Shown: positions 11,572 through 24,559 of the stretch, piece after piece
How positions within the stretch are numbered: position 1 is the first letter of the stretch
Layout: every line of letters begins with the position of its first letter
The notes under the pieces: model-generated
Told to the model about the DNA's origin: nothing
Databases searched by the model: none
Seen by the model: only the letters and a program-made list of their open reading frames with translations
Program-made: the position numbers and the translations under genes
Source of the DNA: Hyperoodon ampullatus
Taxonomy: Eukaryota > Chordata > Mammalia > Artiodactyla > Ziphiidae
Reading direction: 5' to 3'
Assembly (NCBI GenBank): GCA_949752795.1
Contig: OX457060.1
Span: forward strand, 1,964,501-2,028,500
Length of the DNA stretch: 64,000 bases

Positions 11572-14280
11572 AGGACGCTTGTTTTTTAATTTCCAAATAT
11601 TTGGGGAATTTTTCCCCTAGATATATTTGTTACCAACTTCTAATTTAATTCTGAGTGGGCAGAGAACATATACTTCAATATTTTTATATTTACTGAGACT
11701 TGTTTTATGGCCCAGAATATGATCTATACTGGTGAATGTTCCATGTGTACTTAAAAAGAATGTATGTTCTGCTGTTTTTCGTGGAGTGTTCTATAAATAT
11801 TATGAAATCAAGTTGGCTAATTACTGTTCAAATCTCCTATATACTAGCCAGTTTTTCTGTCTACTTGTTCTATAAATTAATAGAGAAATGTTGAAATATC
11901 TAACTGTAATTATGGATAAAGTCTATTTCTCTTTTCAGTTCTGTTAGTTTTTGCTTCATGTGGTGTGAAGTTTTACTTTTGGGTACATAAATATCTAGGA
12001 TTGTTATGTCCTCTTGGGGAATTGACACTTTTATCATTATGAAGTGTCCATCTTTACCTTTGATAACATTCTTTGAACTAAAGCCTACTTAATTAATATT
12101 AATATAGCATTGTTAGCTTTCTTACAGTTAGTATTTGCATTTTATATCCTTTTCTACAAAAGATATTTTTACCTTTAACTTTTACGAGTCTTTATGATTA
12201 AAGTAGGATTCTTATAGACAGCATATAGTTGGGGCTGTTTTCTTTTTTTTTAATCCAGTTGGTATTTCACTTCATCTCTACTTTTACTTTTTAGCTATAT
12301 GTCTTGTTTTATTTTTAAATGGTTGCAATAAGATTTACAATGTATATCTTTAACTTACCACAGTCTACATTTAAATAATATTATATCACTTCAGGTATAA
12401 TATAGAAATTTACAACAATATATTTAAGCCCCTAATCCTTTGTCCTATTGTTATCATACATATTACTTCTGTTATAAATCCTACAATATATTGTTATTAT
12501 TTTTTTCTTTGAACAGCAAGTTATCTCCTAAATAAATTTTTAAATGAGGAAAAGGTATTTTATATTTACCCACTTATTTACTATTTCTGACACTTTTCAT
12601 TCCTTTGTGTAGGTACAAGATTCCATCAGAGTCATTTTTCTTCAGCCTGAAAAAGTTCTATTTATATTTATAAAAATTTTCTATTTATATTTATAAAAAA
12701 TATTATTTTGTAAAGTAGGTCTGTTGACAATGAATTATCTCAACTTTTGTTTGTCTGAAAATATCTTTATTTCACTTTTAGTTTTGAAGCATATTTTCAC
12801 TTCTTATAGAATTCTGGATTGATTTGTTTTTTTCTTTCAGCATTTAAAAAATGCCATTTCATTGTCTTCTGGCTTGCATTTTTTCTGGTGATAAATTTAT
12901 GGGAATTCTTAGTTTGTTTTCTTTATGTTGTATGTCTTTTTTTTTTCTCTGTCTGCCTTTAAGATTTTCTCCTTATCCTTGGTTTTAGCAATATGCCTTC
13001 ATGTTGTTTTATTTGTGTATGCCCTTCTTGGAGGTTAGTAGAGCTAATTAGATCTGTGATTCAAAAAAAATTTACCAAATTTGGAAATATTTCAGACATC
13101 ATTTCTATATGAACACATATGTTCAACCATTTGAATTGTTTTCATGGTTCACAGGTTCTATTAATTTTTTCAGTTTTTTTTCCTCTCCATGTGTCAGTTT
13201 GAGAATTTCTATTGTTCCATCTTCAAATTCACTTGCATTTTCTTCTGCAGTATTTTATCTGATGGTAATTCCATTCACTAAACTTTTCATTTCAGATATT
13301 GTATTTTTTATCCCCAGAATTTTTATTTGTTCTTTCTTAACCCTTCGATTTCTTTCCTCATTATGCCTATTTATGTTAACATATATATAATAGCTGTTTT
13401 AATATAATTGTTTGCTTATTCCAAAATCTCTGTCATTTCTAGGTATGCTTCTGTTGCTGATTTTTTTCCTAGTTATGGGTCACATTTTCCTGCATCTTTG
13501 TATGTCTAGTAAATTTTTGTTGGGTGCTAAGCATTGTCACAGTAGCCTTTTTGAGTGGATTTTTTTTTTGTTTTTTTGTTTTTCTCTTTAAAGAATATTG
13601 AATTTTGTTTCAGCATACACTTGGGGAATTTAGGATCAATTCAATTTTTTGAAGGTTTGCTTTTAAATTTGTTAAGGCAGGTCTAGAGTAGCCTTTACTT
13701 TAGGTCTATTTTAGCTCTACTATTAAGATATAACCCTCTAGCATCTCTACTAAGTGCCCTTGGTGTCCAGTGAACTCTCTTCGTTGGCTGGATCTATACT
13801 ATCTCATATCCCTGAGTAAGCTCTGGGATTGTTCATCACAGACTCCCAGTACTTCTTTGCATAGCCTCTTGGAGTTTCACCCTAAACATTCACAGCTTGG
13901 TTTTCAGCAATAGACTCAAGGAGACCACTATGTAGATCCAGGAACTCCTTCTTCCCATAGTTCTTTCCTCTCTAGTACTCAGCCCCATAAATTCCAGCCA
14001 TTTCTGCCTCTCTGAACTCTGATCTCTGTCTGCTTAACTTGACAAGACTGTAATGCTATTCTGCACCACTGTCTGGAAAAGTGGCTCCTGACAGAAAGCC
14101 AGGGCAATTGTAGGGCTCACTGTGTTTCCTAAGTCTCCTCGACCAGTGTCCTGCACTGCCTGTTGTCCTGTACTTGGAAACAGCAGTTTCTTACATTTTG
14201 TCCAATTTTATCATTTTTTTAATAGTGGGAGGACAAGCCTGGTACCAGTTACTCTACCATGCCTAGAAAGGAAAGATGGA

Positions 14281-14604
14281 CTTTTAAAAAGATCACATTC
14301 ATAGCAGTGGTGATTCTAAACATTTTTTATAGAGCCACATACCGAGGGACTTTGGGAACTGGAAAGGACTTTGGAGAATCTGAGGTATGGAGATTTGACA
14401 ATTGTAGCAGGGGCCCAGGATGCCAGGAAAAGGATCTTAGCAGAAAATCTGACAGTTTAATCTAGAACAATTGTAATTCCTAGTGTGCAGGCTGAGAACA
14501 GGATAGGAAAAGGATTTGAGTATTTTCTATCTAAACATTATTTGCTTCTTCTTGAAGCAGAGAACCCAAAATAAGATGGACCAGGGACTTTTCTTCTAAG
14601 AACT
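14281..14604. other. Intergenic, nothing recognised
   Basis: Unique-looking sequence right of the old L1; no gene signal. Confidence 0.5.
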
Positions 14605-14775
14605 GCGTCTCAACCCCGGGTACATGTTAGAATAATCAAGGGAGTTTTTACAAATCCTGATGCTCAGAAGTACTGAAAAAAAAATGTCAGTCTCTAGGTG
14701 GGTCCAGGCATCTGTATTTTTTAAAGCTATTTAGGTAATTCCACTGTGTTGCCAAGGTTGAGGCAACTGACCTAA
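14605..14775 (+). repeat. MER5A (hAT-Charlie MITE)
   Basis: Shows TCTCAACCCCGGGTACATGT, ACAAATCCTGATGCTCAG, CATCTGTATTTTTTAAAGC and a diverged end AGGTTGAGGCAACTG, the MER5A pattern. Confidence 0.8.
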
Positions 14776-15747
14776 GAAGCTCCACAGTCAGCATGAGGGC
14801 TGTAGTTCTTTCTCCTTGGGGAGCTGTATCAAATGCTCTCTCGGTATCAGATGTGTATCCCACCTACTTAACACTCTCTTCCTTTACTTTCCTGAGCATC
14901 TTCTCACCTTGCTGTTGTTCTGCTCAGAAAGAGGCACAGGTGATGAGACAGTGGGGAAGGCCAGGCAGGATGCGTTGCAGTGGGAAGGAGGAGTGTGGAT
15001 CCGGGAACGGTGAGGGAGGTGGGGGCAGAGAGCAGAGAATGCAGAGACAGGGGGGGTCCCCACTACCCCTTCTCCTTCTCTTGCTCTCACACTTTCTTCT
15101 TATGCTCCAGGCCCATATGAGTTTGGAGCTGGGCAGCTTGGTTGGCGACTGCCCAAGGGCTTCTGCCCACAGTTCCTGGCCACAATTCTCCTTTCGGGGT
15201 GGTGAAAGGGCCCTGGAAGTCCCTTCCTATTTACCGAAGAAGTGTGGGCTTGTTTCTTGGGAACAGAATCCACAGACTTTCTGTGTTGAGAAGCACCCGG
15301 GGCCAGAGCTCCTGCCCTACAGCTGACTCCAGAGTGATCTGGCCCAGCTGCTTCCCCTCCGTGCCCCTCCATTTCCCCACATGTAAAATTAGGGGACCAC
15401 GCTGCATGGCTTTCCTGGTCTTCCATCTCTGACAGTTTGGACACGTGAAGGAGGCCTTGTGTTCCATTGGGAAGGCTCCAGAACTAGACTCCAGAACTTC
15501 TCCTGAGATGTGTGGTGTCTGGTGGGTGTTGTCTCTGATCTCCCCTCCTGAGTGTGCCTAGCTCTGAGAAATAGGTTGGAAATGGAAATCTTCGGCAGCT
15601 GAGAAGCTGTCAGGTGGATCATTTGATGTGTAACAAAGAATGCAGTGGAACTGGATTGTAGCATGACCTTTTCTTTCTTTTTCTTTAAAACTGAGAAAAA
15701 TGACTACTTTGAAAGGGTCATGCTGGGGACAGACTAAATGTCTATTT
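14776..15747. other. Intergenic, unassigned
   Basis: GC-moderate sequence without recognised repeats. The open frame at 14793-15326 has no family resemblance. Confidence 0.45.
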
Positions 15748-15976
15748 TTATTATTATTTTTAAAAATATTTATTATTTACTTTATTTATTTGACTGAGCC
15801 GGGTCTTAGTTGTGGCAAGATCTTCAGTCTTCGTTGTGGCATGTGGGATTTTTAGTGGCAGCACGCAGAGACTTTAGTTGCGGCATGTGGGATCTAGTTC
15901 CCTGACAGGGGATCGAACCTGAGGCCCCTGCGTTGGGAGCGTGAAGTTGTAGCCTCTGGGCCACCAGGGAAGCCCC
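15748..15976 (-). mobile_element. tRNA-derived SINE (older CHR-type), antisense
   Basis: T-rich tail on the left, then GGGTCTTAGTTGTGGCAAG and GGCATGTGGGATCTAGTTCC; the minus strand B box is AGGTTCGATCC and the 5' end is GGGGCTTCCCTGGTGGCCCA. A short duplication TGTCTATTT lies at 15739-15747 and 15981-15989. Confidence 0.88.
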
Positions 15977-18900
15977 TGAGTGTCTATTTGTAAAGGAACC
16001 ATGCAGTACTACCACATGGTCTGGGGAGGGAGAGACCTGCTCTCTCAGGGCTGAGCGAGTGCCATGGAGTTGCCTGGGGATTAGGTGGGCTGAGGGGGAG
16101 AGCCATAGGGCAGGTGCCACAAGCGGTCCTCGGAGGGCGTCTGGGAACCAGGAGAAGCCAGCCAGCCAGACAAGGGACTCAGCAGAAGGAGTGGAGGAGG
16201 GATTTCCATTCATGGGTGAGGGGCCAATGGGAGAGTTAGGTCTCTAGGCCAGGCCCCTCAGCAAGGCTCTGGTGGGGCTCAGCCCAGCCACCCACAGAGA
16301 CATGCCTTCACGTGGCCATTAGGCAGACGGGCAGCAGTGCTGGGGCAGAGGATGGGTGAGGAGGCTGTCTGGAGGCATGTCTCCAGAGCCCACCAGGGAG
16401 CAGATTTCAGAGAGCCCGGATTCCCTGACCGGGAGGACGAGAGCTGAGGTAGAACAAGAAGTGGTCCTTCCTTCACAAGCCGGGGTGTGAGGGATGCTCC
16501 TTACAGCAGCACGCAGAGATACCACACAGAACAGGGCAGAGAGCCGATCACGAGAGCAGAACGTGTAAGACCCAGTGCCTTTGGGTGTGTTTATAGAACT
16601 GCTGCTGTGATGATCACCATTGCTAACGATCCGTCATGGGAATATTTTCATGAACTGTGGCCCAATTTTATGGATCCTTTTGTTGACTTCTTCTGGGTAA
16701 CAGGGATACCACAGTCCAGGCCTGACCCTCAGATTTGAGGGGCCCAGGCCAAGAGTGCAAAGGGAGGCTTATGTACTGAAACATTACAGATTCAGCTGAC
16801 AACCAAATTTAATAGCAATGGGAATAATGTACTAAAATTGCAAAAGGTTCCTTAGCCACCATATATACACAACTGCTGTGAATGCAGCACTAATTGAGAA
16901 CATCTAGAAGCACACAGTGGAAGAGGAAGAGAACAGGAAAGTAGATGCTCAGTACAACTGGGAAATTATATTCTGTTATGTAAGAATCTATTGCATTCAT
17001 ACTTTCTGAGAGGAAGGATCAGGCAGGTTAATCTGTCTTTCTTGATCTGAGCACCCCGTCTCCACCTAGGCACACTGCACCTCTCTGAGGCCGCCGCCTC
17101 ACAGCAATCAGACAGTCACTTTGTTTTGAGGATTCAGGACAAAAGCTCTGGGGATAGGTTTTCCCGGGTTCTCAGTGGTGCTCATCACAAGGGTGGAAGT
17201 TTGGATTTTGTGTTTGTAACATGTGGGGTGCTCAAAAGTACGGGGCCCCTCTCGCTGGGTTAGCATTGTTTTATTTCATTTTATTTTCTCTTTGGACCTT
17301 AGCTACAGAGATGTTAGTTCAGTGTACTCCTCATTTCACGATACAATATAATCCTGGGTGTGTCCAGGGGCCTCTTAACATTGGATGTAATACTCAGGAT
17401 GAGTTTTTCAAAGAACTATTAAATTAGGCTAAATGTACTGCTAAGATGTTCTATTCTATTTTGAGAACTATGACTTAAAATTAGTTTAAGATAGATTCAG
17501 CTTAATTCTTGAATTTTTGATCAAAACAATTTTCAGGTGTTTTCTTTGATATCAGTTACTAAGCTCCTGAGGATCAGAAGGAGTGACACCATTGGGTGTA
17601 GATGGGCGTTTATAGAGGCGGGTGTCTAGATTTGCCCCAAGGAGAATATAGGGAACCAAGGAAGAGGAACTAAACTTGCGGGCTGGGCTGCCTGCCTGTG
17701 AGGATCGTGTCATCACTGGGCTGTCCACGTGGCCACTCCTGGCGGTCAGCCACTTCCTGTCGCCCTGGTCAGCACTGGCTGGACTTCCCACCACTGAGTC
17801 CCCCCAGTTGTCATTCAGCCATCACAGCTGGCACCTCTTGAGCCTTGGCAAAGTTTCTGGTGTCTCCTCAAACCCCAGGGGCCCGCCTGCACCCTCTGTG
17901 CCCACCGCCCGCATCTCATCCCTACTGTCTTCCCCAGAGGCCAAAGGCTCCGCTTATGGAAAGCCTCCCTTGGTGTCCATCACGGCAGTGGAGACTGGAA
18001 CCGTGAGTGAGGCCACCAGCATGGCTGACCCTGTGGGCAGCCACTGGAGTGAGCCACGCAGCTCTCCTTTCAAGAGGGAACCTGTCCAGAGGAGCTAATA
18101 GGCTCCGGCTGCACCGCCCCCAGGATCCGTTGCTGTGTTACAGCCAAGGCCACACTCTTCTGGGCAGCAACAGGCAATGACCACGTACATGACGGTCTCT
18201 CTCCAGTGCAGGGCTCCTCTCATGGGCAACCCTTGTTCCGGAGCTCCCAGTGGGGGCTGGCTGAGATTTTCTGGGGCTTGTACTGCTCTGAGGCTCTTGC
18301 TGCTTATTTCTCCCTCCTTCCTTCTGTCTTTCATGGGGTCAGAACGGCACTGTGGTCTGAAGGCTCTCCCTGCCTCCCCGTCTTCTTCTCAGTCATCTCC
18401 AGGAAATCCCTTGCCCTCCTAACTCCATCTTGGTGTCTGCTTCCTGGAGAACCTGAACTGATTTAACATGTGAGGAAGTCTGTGTGAGAAATACCACATG
18501 TGGCTTTTCAGCTGTCAGCAGAGAGGGCAAAAATGGTTTGAGGGCGGGGCAGGTCAGCAGTGGCCTGCCCAGAGCCACTTGCCCCTGAGAGCATGGCTTG
18601 AGCAGGAAGTAAAATGGGGAAAGCTTTGCACCTTTGGTTTCTGTGCCTCCCGAGATCTCCCCTTTTCTGGGCAGAGTATAGGGACCCTGGGATCCAGGGC
18701 TGCTGCTCACCTTCTGCCTCTGGCTATTATTGGCCCCCATCCCACCCCCAACTCCTTGCAGGGTTTTTTAACAGGTGGAGTGTGAAAGGGAAGAAACTGG
18801 CCTCATGACCCTCTTTTCATTTGGCAAACTTACCTACATATAAAGTCATATCTGTATTAATTCCTGGTGCAAATAGCTCTTAAATGTCCGTCTTCACCTC

Positions 18901-20074
18901 TACAATGTCATCTCTATGTGCAAAGGGGCCCTGTCTATACTGTTCAGAGCTGATTCCTTGGAACCAAAAATGGTGTCTGAAACATAACAGCAACTCAGTA
19001 ATGTTGGCTGATGAATAAATGAGTGAGTGAATGCAGGATGGACCATATTCTTATACTTCCAGCAGCTATAAAAGTGAGTGAAGAAATAAAAGCCTTCCCA
19101 ATAGTTCAGTATTCTAGCCAAAAAAATACACCCCTCCCATGGCTACCTTTCTAATGGACATGGTCTCTGTGTTGGGTCTGGTTACCCTCTTGTGCCATCA
19201 CTGAGCAATCCTTCCCTCCTCAATATCTGTCCCTGCCCTAGAGATGCCATTCCTGTATTTAAGATGTTGTTTAAAAAAAACCCCTTGTAGGAAGCCTCTT
19301 CCCCCACCCTCTGTACCCAGACTTCCCTGAGAAGCTAAAGCCAGCTCCACATTGGCCAGCGTGTTTAGAGTGCCTGGAGATTACTCCTAACTCAGGAAAG
19401 CCTGTGAGATGACATTCCAAAGAGTACTCCTCCCATCTTCTTTCTTTCATTTAAATAATTACAGGTCTCTTCCTCCCCAGGTCCTGAAAGAAGTTTCCCA
19501 TGGGGCAAAGTCCTTGGAAGGTGATCCAAGCCTGGCTTTGTTGATGTGCATGCATACTTAAAAAACCATCCTCTATCAATCATCTCAGGCACTGGGCATG
19601 CTAGCAAGCAATTATTTGTATATACCAAGAGGAAAAACGATAGTCACACTTGAGAGTTGAATTGAGCTCGAGGCTCTGGGCTTTCACAGTGGAGGAGGGA
19701 GGTCTCTGTCTATGCTTCTCTTCACAGAGGACCAGAGGAGAGCTAATGGGTTGAAAAGGCAGTAAGCATCCCATGGGCTGGGTGTTGCTGAGCCGTGGCT
19801 CCTTTAACAAATAAGGTCAGCTTGCTCTTGCGAGTACGTTAGATGTGCTCACAGAGAGAGCTGGGCTCTGGGTAAAGTCTTGTGTTCCCTTCCTCCTTGG
19901 TCACCTCAGGACACTAAACCAATTAAAGGGCAAGTTGCCATACCAGGGACGAGTCCTTTCAACACAAGAGTCTTTATAGCTGAGTATCAGTCACTCACTT
20001 GCTCTGTTTTCCAGAAAACATTATGTTACATAGGAGGAAATTTCTCCAAGAGCAAGGTGGGAAAGAGTAGCTTC
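15977..20074. other. Intergenic mosaic, largely unassigned
   Basis: No gene found. About 16,690-17,270 contains blocks such as GATTTGAGGGGCCCAGG and TACGGGGCCCCTCTC, probably one old repeat. About 18,000-18,475 resembles an old LTR-type element (ending CTAACTCCATCTTGGTGTCT and GAGAACCTGAACTGA). A short L2/MIR-like AACTCAGTAATGTTGGCTGA is at about 18,990-19,010. These assignments are weak. Confidence 0.35.
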
Positions 20075-20570
20075 AATCAATCATTTATTCATTCAACAAA
20101 CGTTTGTGACATGTGTACCATGTGCCAGGAATTGTTCTAAGAGCTGAGGATGTGGTAGTGAACAAAGCAGACAGGGTTCCTGCTCTCACAGAGCTTGTGC
20201 TTTCATGGAGAGGAAAGACTAAAACAGGCAGAAAATAAATGAGCAAGACAACTTCCAATAGTAATGAGTTCTTGGGAGACAATAAAATGGATAATGTGAC
20301 AGAGAGAATGGGCGCTCTTCGGGCACATGTTGAGGACAAAGTTGCTAATTTGGGTTGGTGGTCAGGAAAGAACTCACCAAGGAGGTGCCATTTGAGCTAA
20401 TACCTGAACAACCCCAAGAAGCCAGCTATACAAAGACTTAGAAGTAGGGCTTTCTGGGTAAATGGAAGAGCGAGGGCTAAGGCTCTAAGATGGGAACGAG
20501 CCAGATGTATTTGAGGAATCGAAAGAAAGTCCAAGTGATTCAAGTGCAGTGAGCTTGGGGGAGAAGAAAA
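20075..20570 (-). repeat. L2 LINE 3' end, antisense
   Basis: ATTTATTCATTCAACAAACG, ACCATGTGCCAGGAATTGTT, GTGAACAAAGCAGACAGGGT and later GGTGCCATTTGAGCTAATAC follow the reversed L2 3' consensus closely. Confidence 0.88.
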
Positions 20571-21424
20571 GGTCAGAGATGTAGATCATGTGGTGAAAAT
20601 TGCCAACCTGCCACACTAAGGAAAACGTTAACTATTCTATGCCCATCTCGATCTCTAGGCCCCTAACACTAGGTGCCAGTGGGGCAGGGAGCTGACTTTG
20701 GTCACTTCCATAGTCACACATATATGCAGGTGTATGTAGAATCCTTTGTTCCCACCAGGCTTCTGGCTGGTCTCTTCCATATTTTACTCTCATCTTGGCC
20801 AAGTCAACAGAAGTGACTTTGCAGACAAGCATTCCAAACCAACTACAGAATTCCCATTTAAAGAACTGGTGTTCTACGAGAGGGAAGGGGTTAGCCCTCT
20901 ATGCTTTCCAGTGAGGCCTCTGACTTCCACGTTAACTCTCTTATTATGCAGCATCAGGCTATAGACCAAAGCTGATTCAGAGAGTTAATGCCAAAGCTTC
21001 TCAATGATCAAGCCAGGACCTTGCAGAGTTTTGTAGTACCTTCATTCATTTTCCCTAGTGATTGTATCTTCTCCTACTTTCTGTTGACTGCCAGGGTCAG
21101 AGAGTCATTTGAGATTCATGTTTCCCACCCAGTGAAGGGATCTCAGTGCCCACATCCTTGTCAGGAAGCCATCCATCTTTGACTGGATTGTTCCTCTGAT
21201 AAGGAGGTCACCTCCATCTGAAGGAGTTGGTCCCTTTGTTGCACAACTTTAATTATTAGAGAACTCATCTACCTGCTGAATGGACACAGTAACATCCATC
21301 GACATGGTATTTGAAGACTTATTGTGTAGTATTAGAATCTTCTCTTCTCCGGATTACATCACCAGTTCCTCAGCTGCTCTCCTTGGTGAAATTTCCAGAT
21401 CCTTCCAAGCACTCAGATACACTT
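20571..21424. other. Intergenic, nothing recognised
   Basis: Unique-looking sequence; no gene signal on either strand. Confidence 0.45.
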
Positions 21425-21700
21425 GTATCAGTTAGGATACAAGTTTGTTACCCTTTTGATAACAAATGACTGAAAATCCAAATCAAATAGACTTAAGACC
21501 CAAAGAGAAATTATTGGCTCAACTAACGGAAAAGTCCAGGAAATGCTCCAGGACTGTCATGGTCCAGGGGCTGGTTTCTCCCTGTCTAGCTGACTGGCTC
21601 AGCCTTCCTTTGTGTTTGGTTCATTCTAGCACCCCATGTGATGGCCTTCGGAGCTCCAGGCTCCAGAGTTTACAAGTGATGCTCTGACTGGCTGGTCCTG
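21425..21700 (+). repeat. Old mammalian interspersed repeat (family not named)
   Basis: Contains ACAAATGACTGAAAATCC and AATTATTGGCTCAACTAACG. Related text occurs near 25,592 and 31,843, so it is a dispersed family. I could not fix the family name. Confidence 0.5.
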
Positions 21701-21880
21701 ATCACAGTCCAGCAGGTAGAGAAGGGGTAGGAGTCCACAGCACTAGGAACAGGTCCACTGACCATGGAGGAGAGGCGGTCCCCCAGAAGGGAAGTGATGT
21801 ACAGCTACCTGGTAAAAAGAGTGAATAGATGCTTTGGGGGCAAAACAATAGCACCCCGACTAAACCACAGATTTAAAAGT

Positions 21881-22003
21881 AACCAGGAGGGGATATGGGG
21901 GTACATATATGCATATGGCTGATTCACTCTGGCGTACAACAGAAACTAACACAGTATTGTGAAGCAATTATACTCCAATAAAGATCTATTTTTAAAAAAA
22001 GTA
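21881..22003 (+). mobile_element. L1 3' end, sense, with A-rich tail
   Basis: GGCTGATTCACTCTGGCGTA, CAACAGAAACTAACACAGTA and TTATACTCCAATAAAG are the L1 3' UTR end and poly(A) signal. Strongly 5'-truncated. Confidence 0.85.
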
Positions 22004-23574
22004 ACCAATATGTTCCATTTCATCTGCTTGGGGTACAATTGAGGTCATATCTCTCTTTGCAGTATTCCAGTTAAACATCTCGTGCCCCCAATCTCAACTC
22101 ATGTTTTCTCTCTTCCTGGAGTCTACCCTGCCAGGATAAACTGAGAAGTGTCCAAGTTGTTAACTTGTGTTTGTTTCATCCTGCCTCACGGTGGAGAAGA
22201 ACTCAGACCTATCCCAGAAGCCAGGAATCAGGCATCAACAGCTGATGCCTCTGATGTCCCTGGAGACCTCTGCTGCCGTTGGGGCCCTCACCACAGAAGG
22301 ATGTCACACCACTGGTCACAGGTGAAAATCAGTGGCCAGTTGGGACTGAGTCTCCTATTCAGGTGCAGCCTCTGGCAGAGGCGGAGGGTCTGCAGGTGGG
22401 GATGGAGGCTGACTTCCTTTTCCTTCCCCTTCCCACACCCTCATGCTGAGGCTCATACTTTGGTGTCCTCAATAAAGTATGGCCTGAACTCTAAGCATGT
22501 ACATAAACAGTTCTTTAATGGTTGAGGGCTTTTGAGGATGGAGAAGAATGACTACTCCTGCACTTTGTTTAATGGTTCATTCATCAATCTTCCAAATTTA
22601 TCAAATGATTAACATTCCATTAATTTTAAATGTTCCATATTTCTCTACATACTCACACAGCACGTACACAATTATAAATCAAAACTCATTGACTTACAAG
22701 TTAAATTTTCCCACTGATGGAAAATTATTTAATTTTCTAAACATTTATCATATTCTAAATCATATTCTAAAATTACAAATTCATTATATTAGACTTTCTT
22801 AAATACTTTAAGAAATAATAACACTCCAAATATCACAGTCATTATAAAACTGATTATTAGATTTCTATTAAAATCATTTACAAAAGTGCTAGCACCTAGA
22901 TTTAATTATTATTATTTGTTCTTATCCTAATTCTTACTTTTATTCTAATATCACATTGAAGTTCTCTTCCTAGGGTTTACAATGGTTTTAAAGGTTTTAT
23001 TTTAAAATAGAAACCATCTATGTTTCTAGCTTTCTCATTGTAAATAGACTGCTTGTACCAAAGGACGCTTCTAGCAAATTCAGCTTCAAACTTGGTAAAG
23101 TCCAATTTACTTCACAATGTTAATATAGCTTACATCTGGGGAGTGGCAGTGGGAGGAAAAAGGAGAAACTTTAAATTTTACTGTATATACTTGTGTGTCA
23201 TTGGAATTTTTAATCAAGCATTTACAATTCGTAATAATAAATGCAATTCTAAGCGCTCTGAATAATAAAAACTAAACAACCCATGGTACACACTGTTAAT
23301 ACTTTTTGTGGTTTCTTCTAGTCTTTTATTTCTCTGAGGCATCTATTCCATTTTGCACAATTAGAATCAGAATCCATATTTGTTATTTTTCATCCTACTT
23401 TTAATTTTAACTTAACATCATGTCACAAGCACTTTCTCACCTTAAATATTCTTGGGAAACAAAGGGATTGTAACAGCTGCATGATACTCTATCATGAGGA
23501 CGCGCCATGATTCACTGAGTCATCCTCCTATTGTTGGCAAAGAATTGCTTCAAATCTGGGACGTACAGGAAGGA
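22004..23574. other. Intergenic; AT-rich from 22,560
   Basis: No gene found. An AATAAA occurs at about 22472 but without any linked coding sequence. About 22,560-23,460 is unusually AT-rich and could be unrecognised old LINE. Confidence 0.4.
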
Positions 23575-23740
23575 GCATCCCATTTTTCTTATTTTCCAGA
23601 TGAGAACACTGCATTCCCTGAAGCCAGTAACTTGTCCTAGCACGGCCAGCTGGCCAGAGGCTCTGCTGGGACCTGGCACTCCCAGGCCCAGCCCTCTGCC
23701 CTGGCTGTCACCACACGCTGCCTCCTGGGCCTCTGCAAGG
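23575..23740 (-). repeat. MIR SINE, antisense
   Basis: ATTTTCCAGATGAGAACACT and CCAGTAACTTGTCCTAGCAC correspond to the reversed MIR core (fraction of bases paired in TTACAGATGAGAAAACTGAG-type text). Confidence 0.65.
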
Positions 23741-24559
23741 CACCTTCTGGAACCTAATGGTAGGGCACGGCCTACATTCTTTCTAAATTACATTTTCTCA
23801 TTTGGGGCCCGTTATTCCTGCCTGTCAAGCTCATTTTTTATCTTCTGTCATATAACCATTAGGTAATGAGGGACACCATAGCCAACATTGGAAATTATGG
23901 CTTTTCCCTCTATCGAGATGTGCTTCCTGAATCATCTCTGTGCCAACGAAGGGGCACTATGGTCATCACTTTTATCAGATAGTTCCAATAGTCACCAGCA
24001 ATTATGGGGAAGGGTGCTAATGAGCATACCTCTGTCCATGTTTCTCAGGGATCTCCTGGGTTCTCACCTTCTGTGATCAACACACCAGTAGATGCCTGGG
24101 CTCTGCCTAAGGGCCGATGCTCACAAGGTGGAAGAGAAGTAATAATTGGGCAGGAAGAGAGGGGAGGAGGGAACTAACTAACATCCGTGGCCGACTCCTT
24201 GTCCAGCTCTGGGCACCAGGGTGCGGATGCCACAAGCATCACACGAGGGGGACCGTGGAGGACGGGACTGGTGTGCCTGGGGGGAAGCAGGTGGACCAGG
24301 GTAGCTCCCTTTTACTCAGTCTCATCTTGAGGCTGTATTATTCAGTTCTACATGGAGGAGCTCGGCAGGGTACAGGAGATGCTCTAGGAGGGCTGAGCCT
24401 TATTCTGCTTCTTCCTTCACATGGTATGAAACACATTTTATCCAAGCTTTACAAACAAGTCTCTGACATCAGCGTCTGTCATCACTAGAACCACTTTTTG
24501 AGTCACCTAATGTTGTATTTTTCCAGGATTCCATGTTCCCTCCCACCTAATTTCTTGGA

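Larger units (their letters stand above)
9131..14280 (-). mobile_element. Ancient L1 (L1M-type) ORF2 and 5' region, antisense, with nested SINEs
   Basis: The plus strand shows antisense ORF2 phrases such as TTTTGTAGTTTTGAGTACATG, AATGATGATAGCAGACATTC and GATATTGGTCTATAGTTTTC, then endonuclease-side text (about 11,600-12,250) and degraded ORF1/5' sequence to about 14,280. It is full of stops. Two CHR SINEs interrupt it. A separate old 3' fragment appears nested near 9925-10110 (TTTATCATTTTAACCATTTT and CACCATCCATCTCCAGAAC). No CDS is intact. Confidence 0.8.

Noticed and set aside
11284..11648. Several overlapping open frames with a repeated theme (also at 9295, 26136, 27897 and 56110)
   Set aside because: They are translations of CHR SINEs in different frames; the same peptide patterns recur wherever the SINE occurs.
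22148..22525. Open frame followed by an AATAAA near 22,472 as a retrocopy or short gene
   Set aside because: The hexamer lies inside the frame, no poly(A) tract or target duplication follows, and the peptide matches nothing known.
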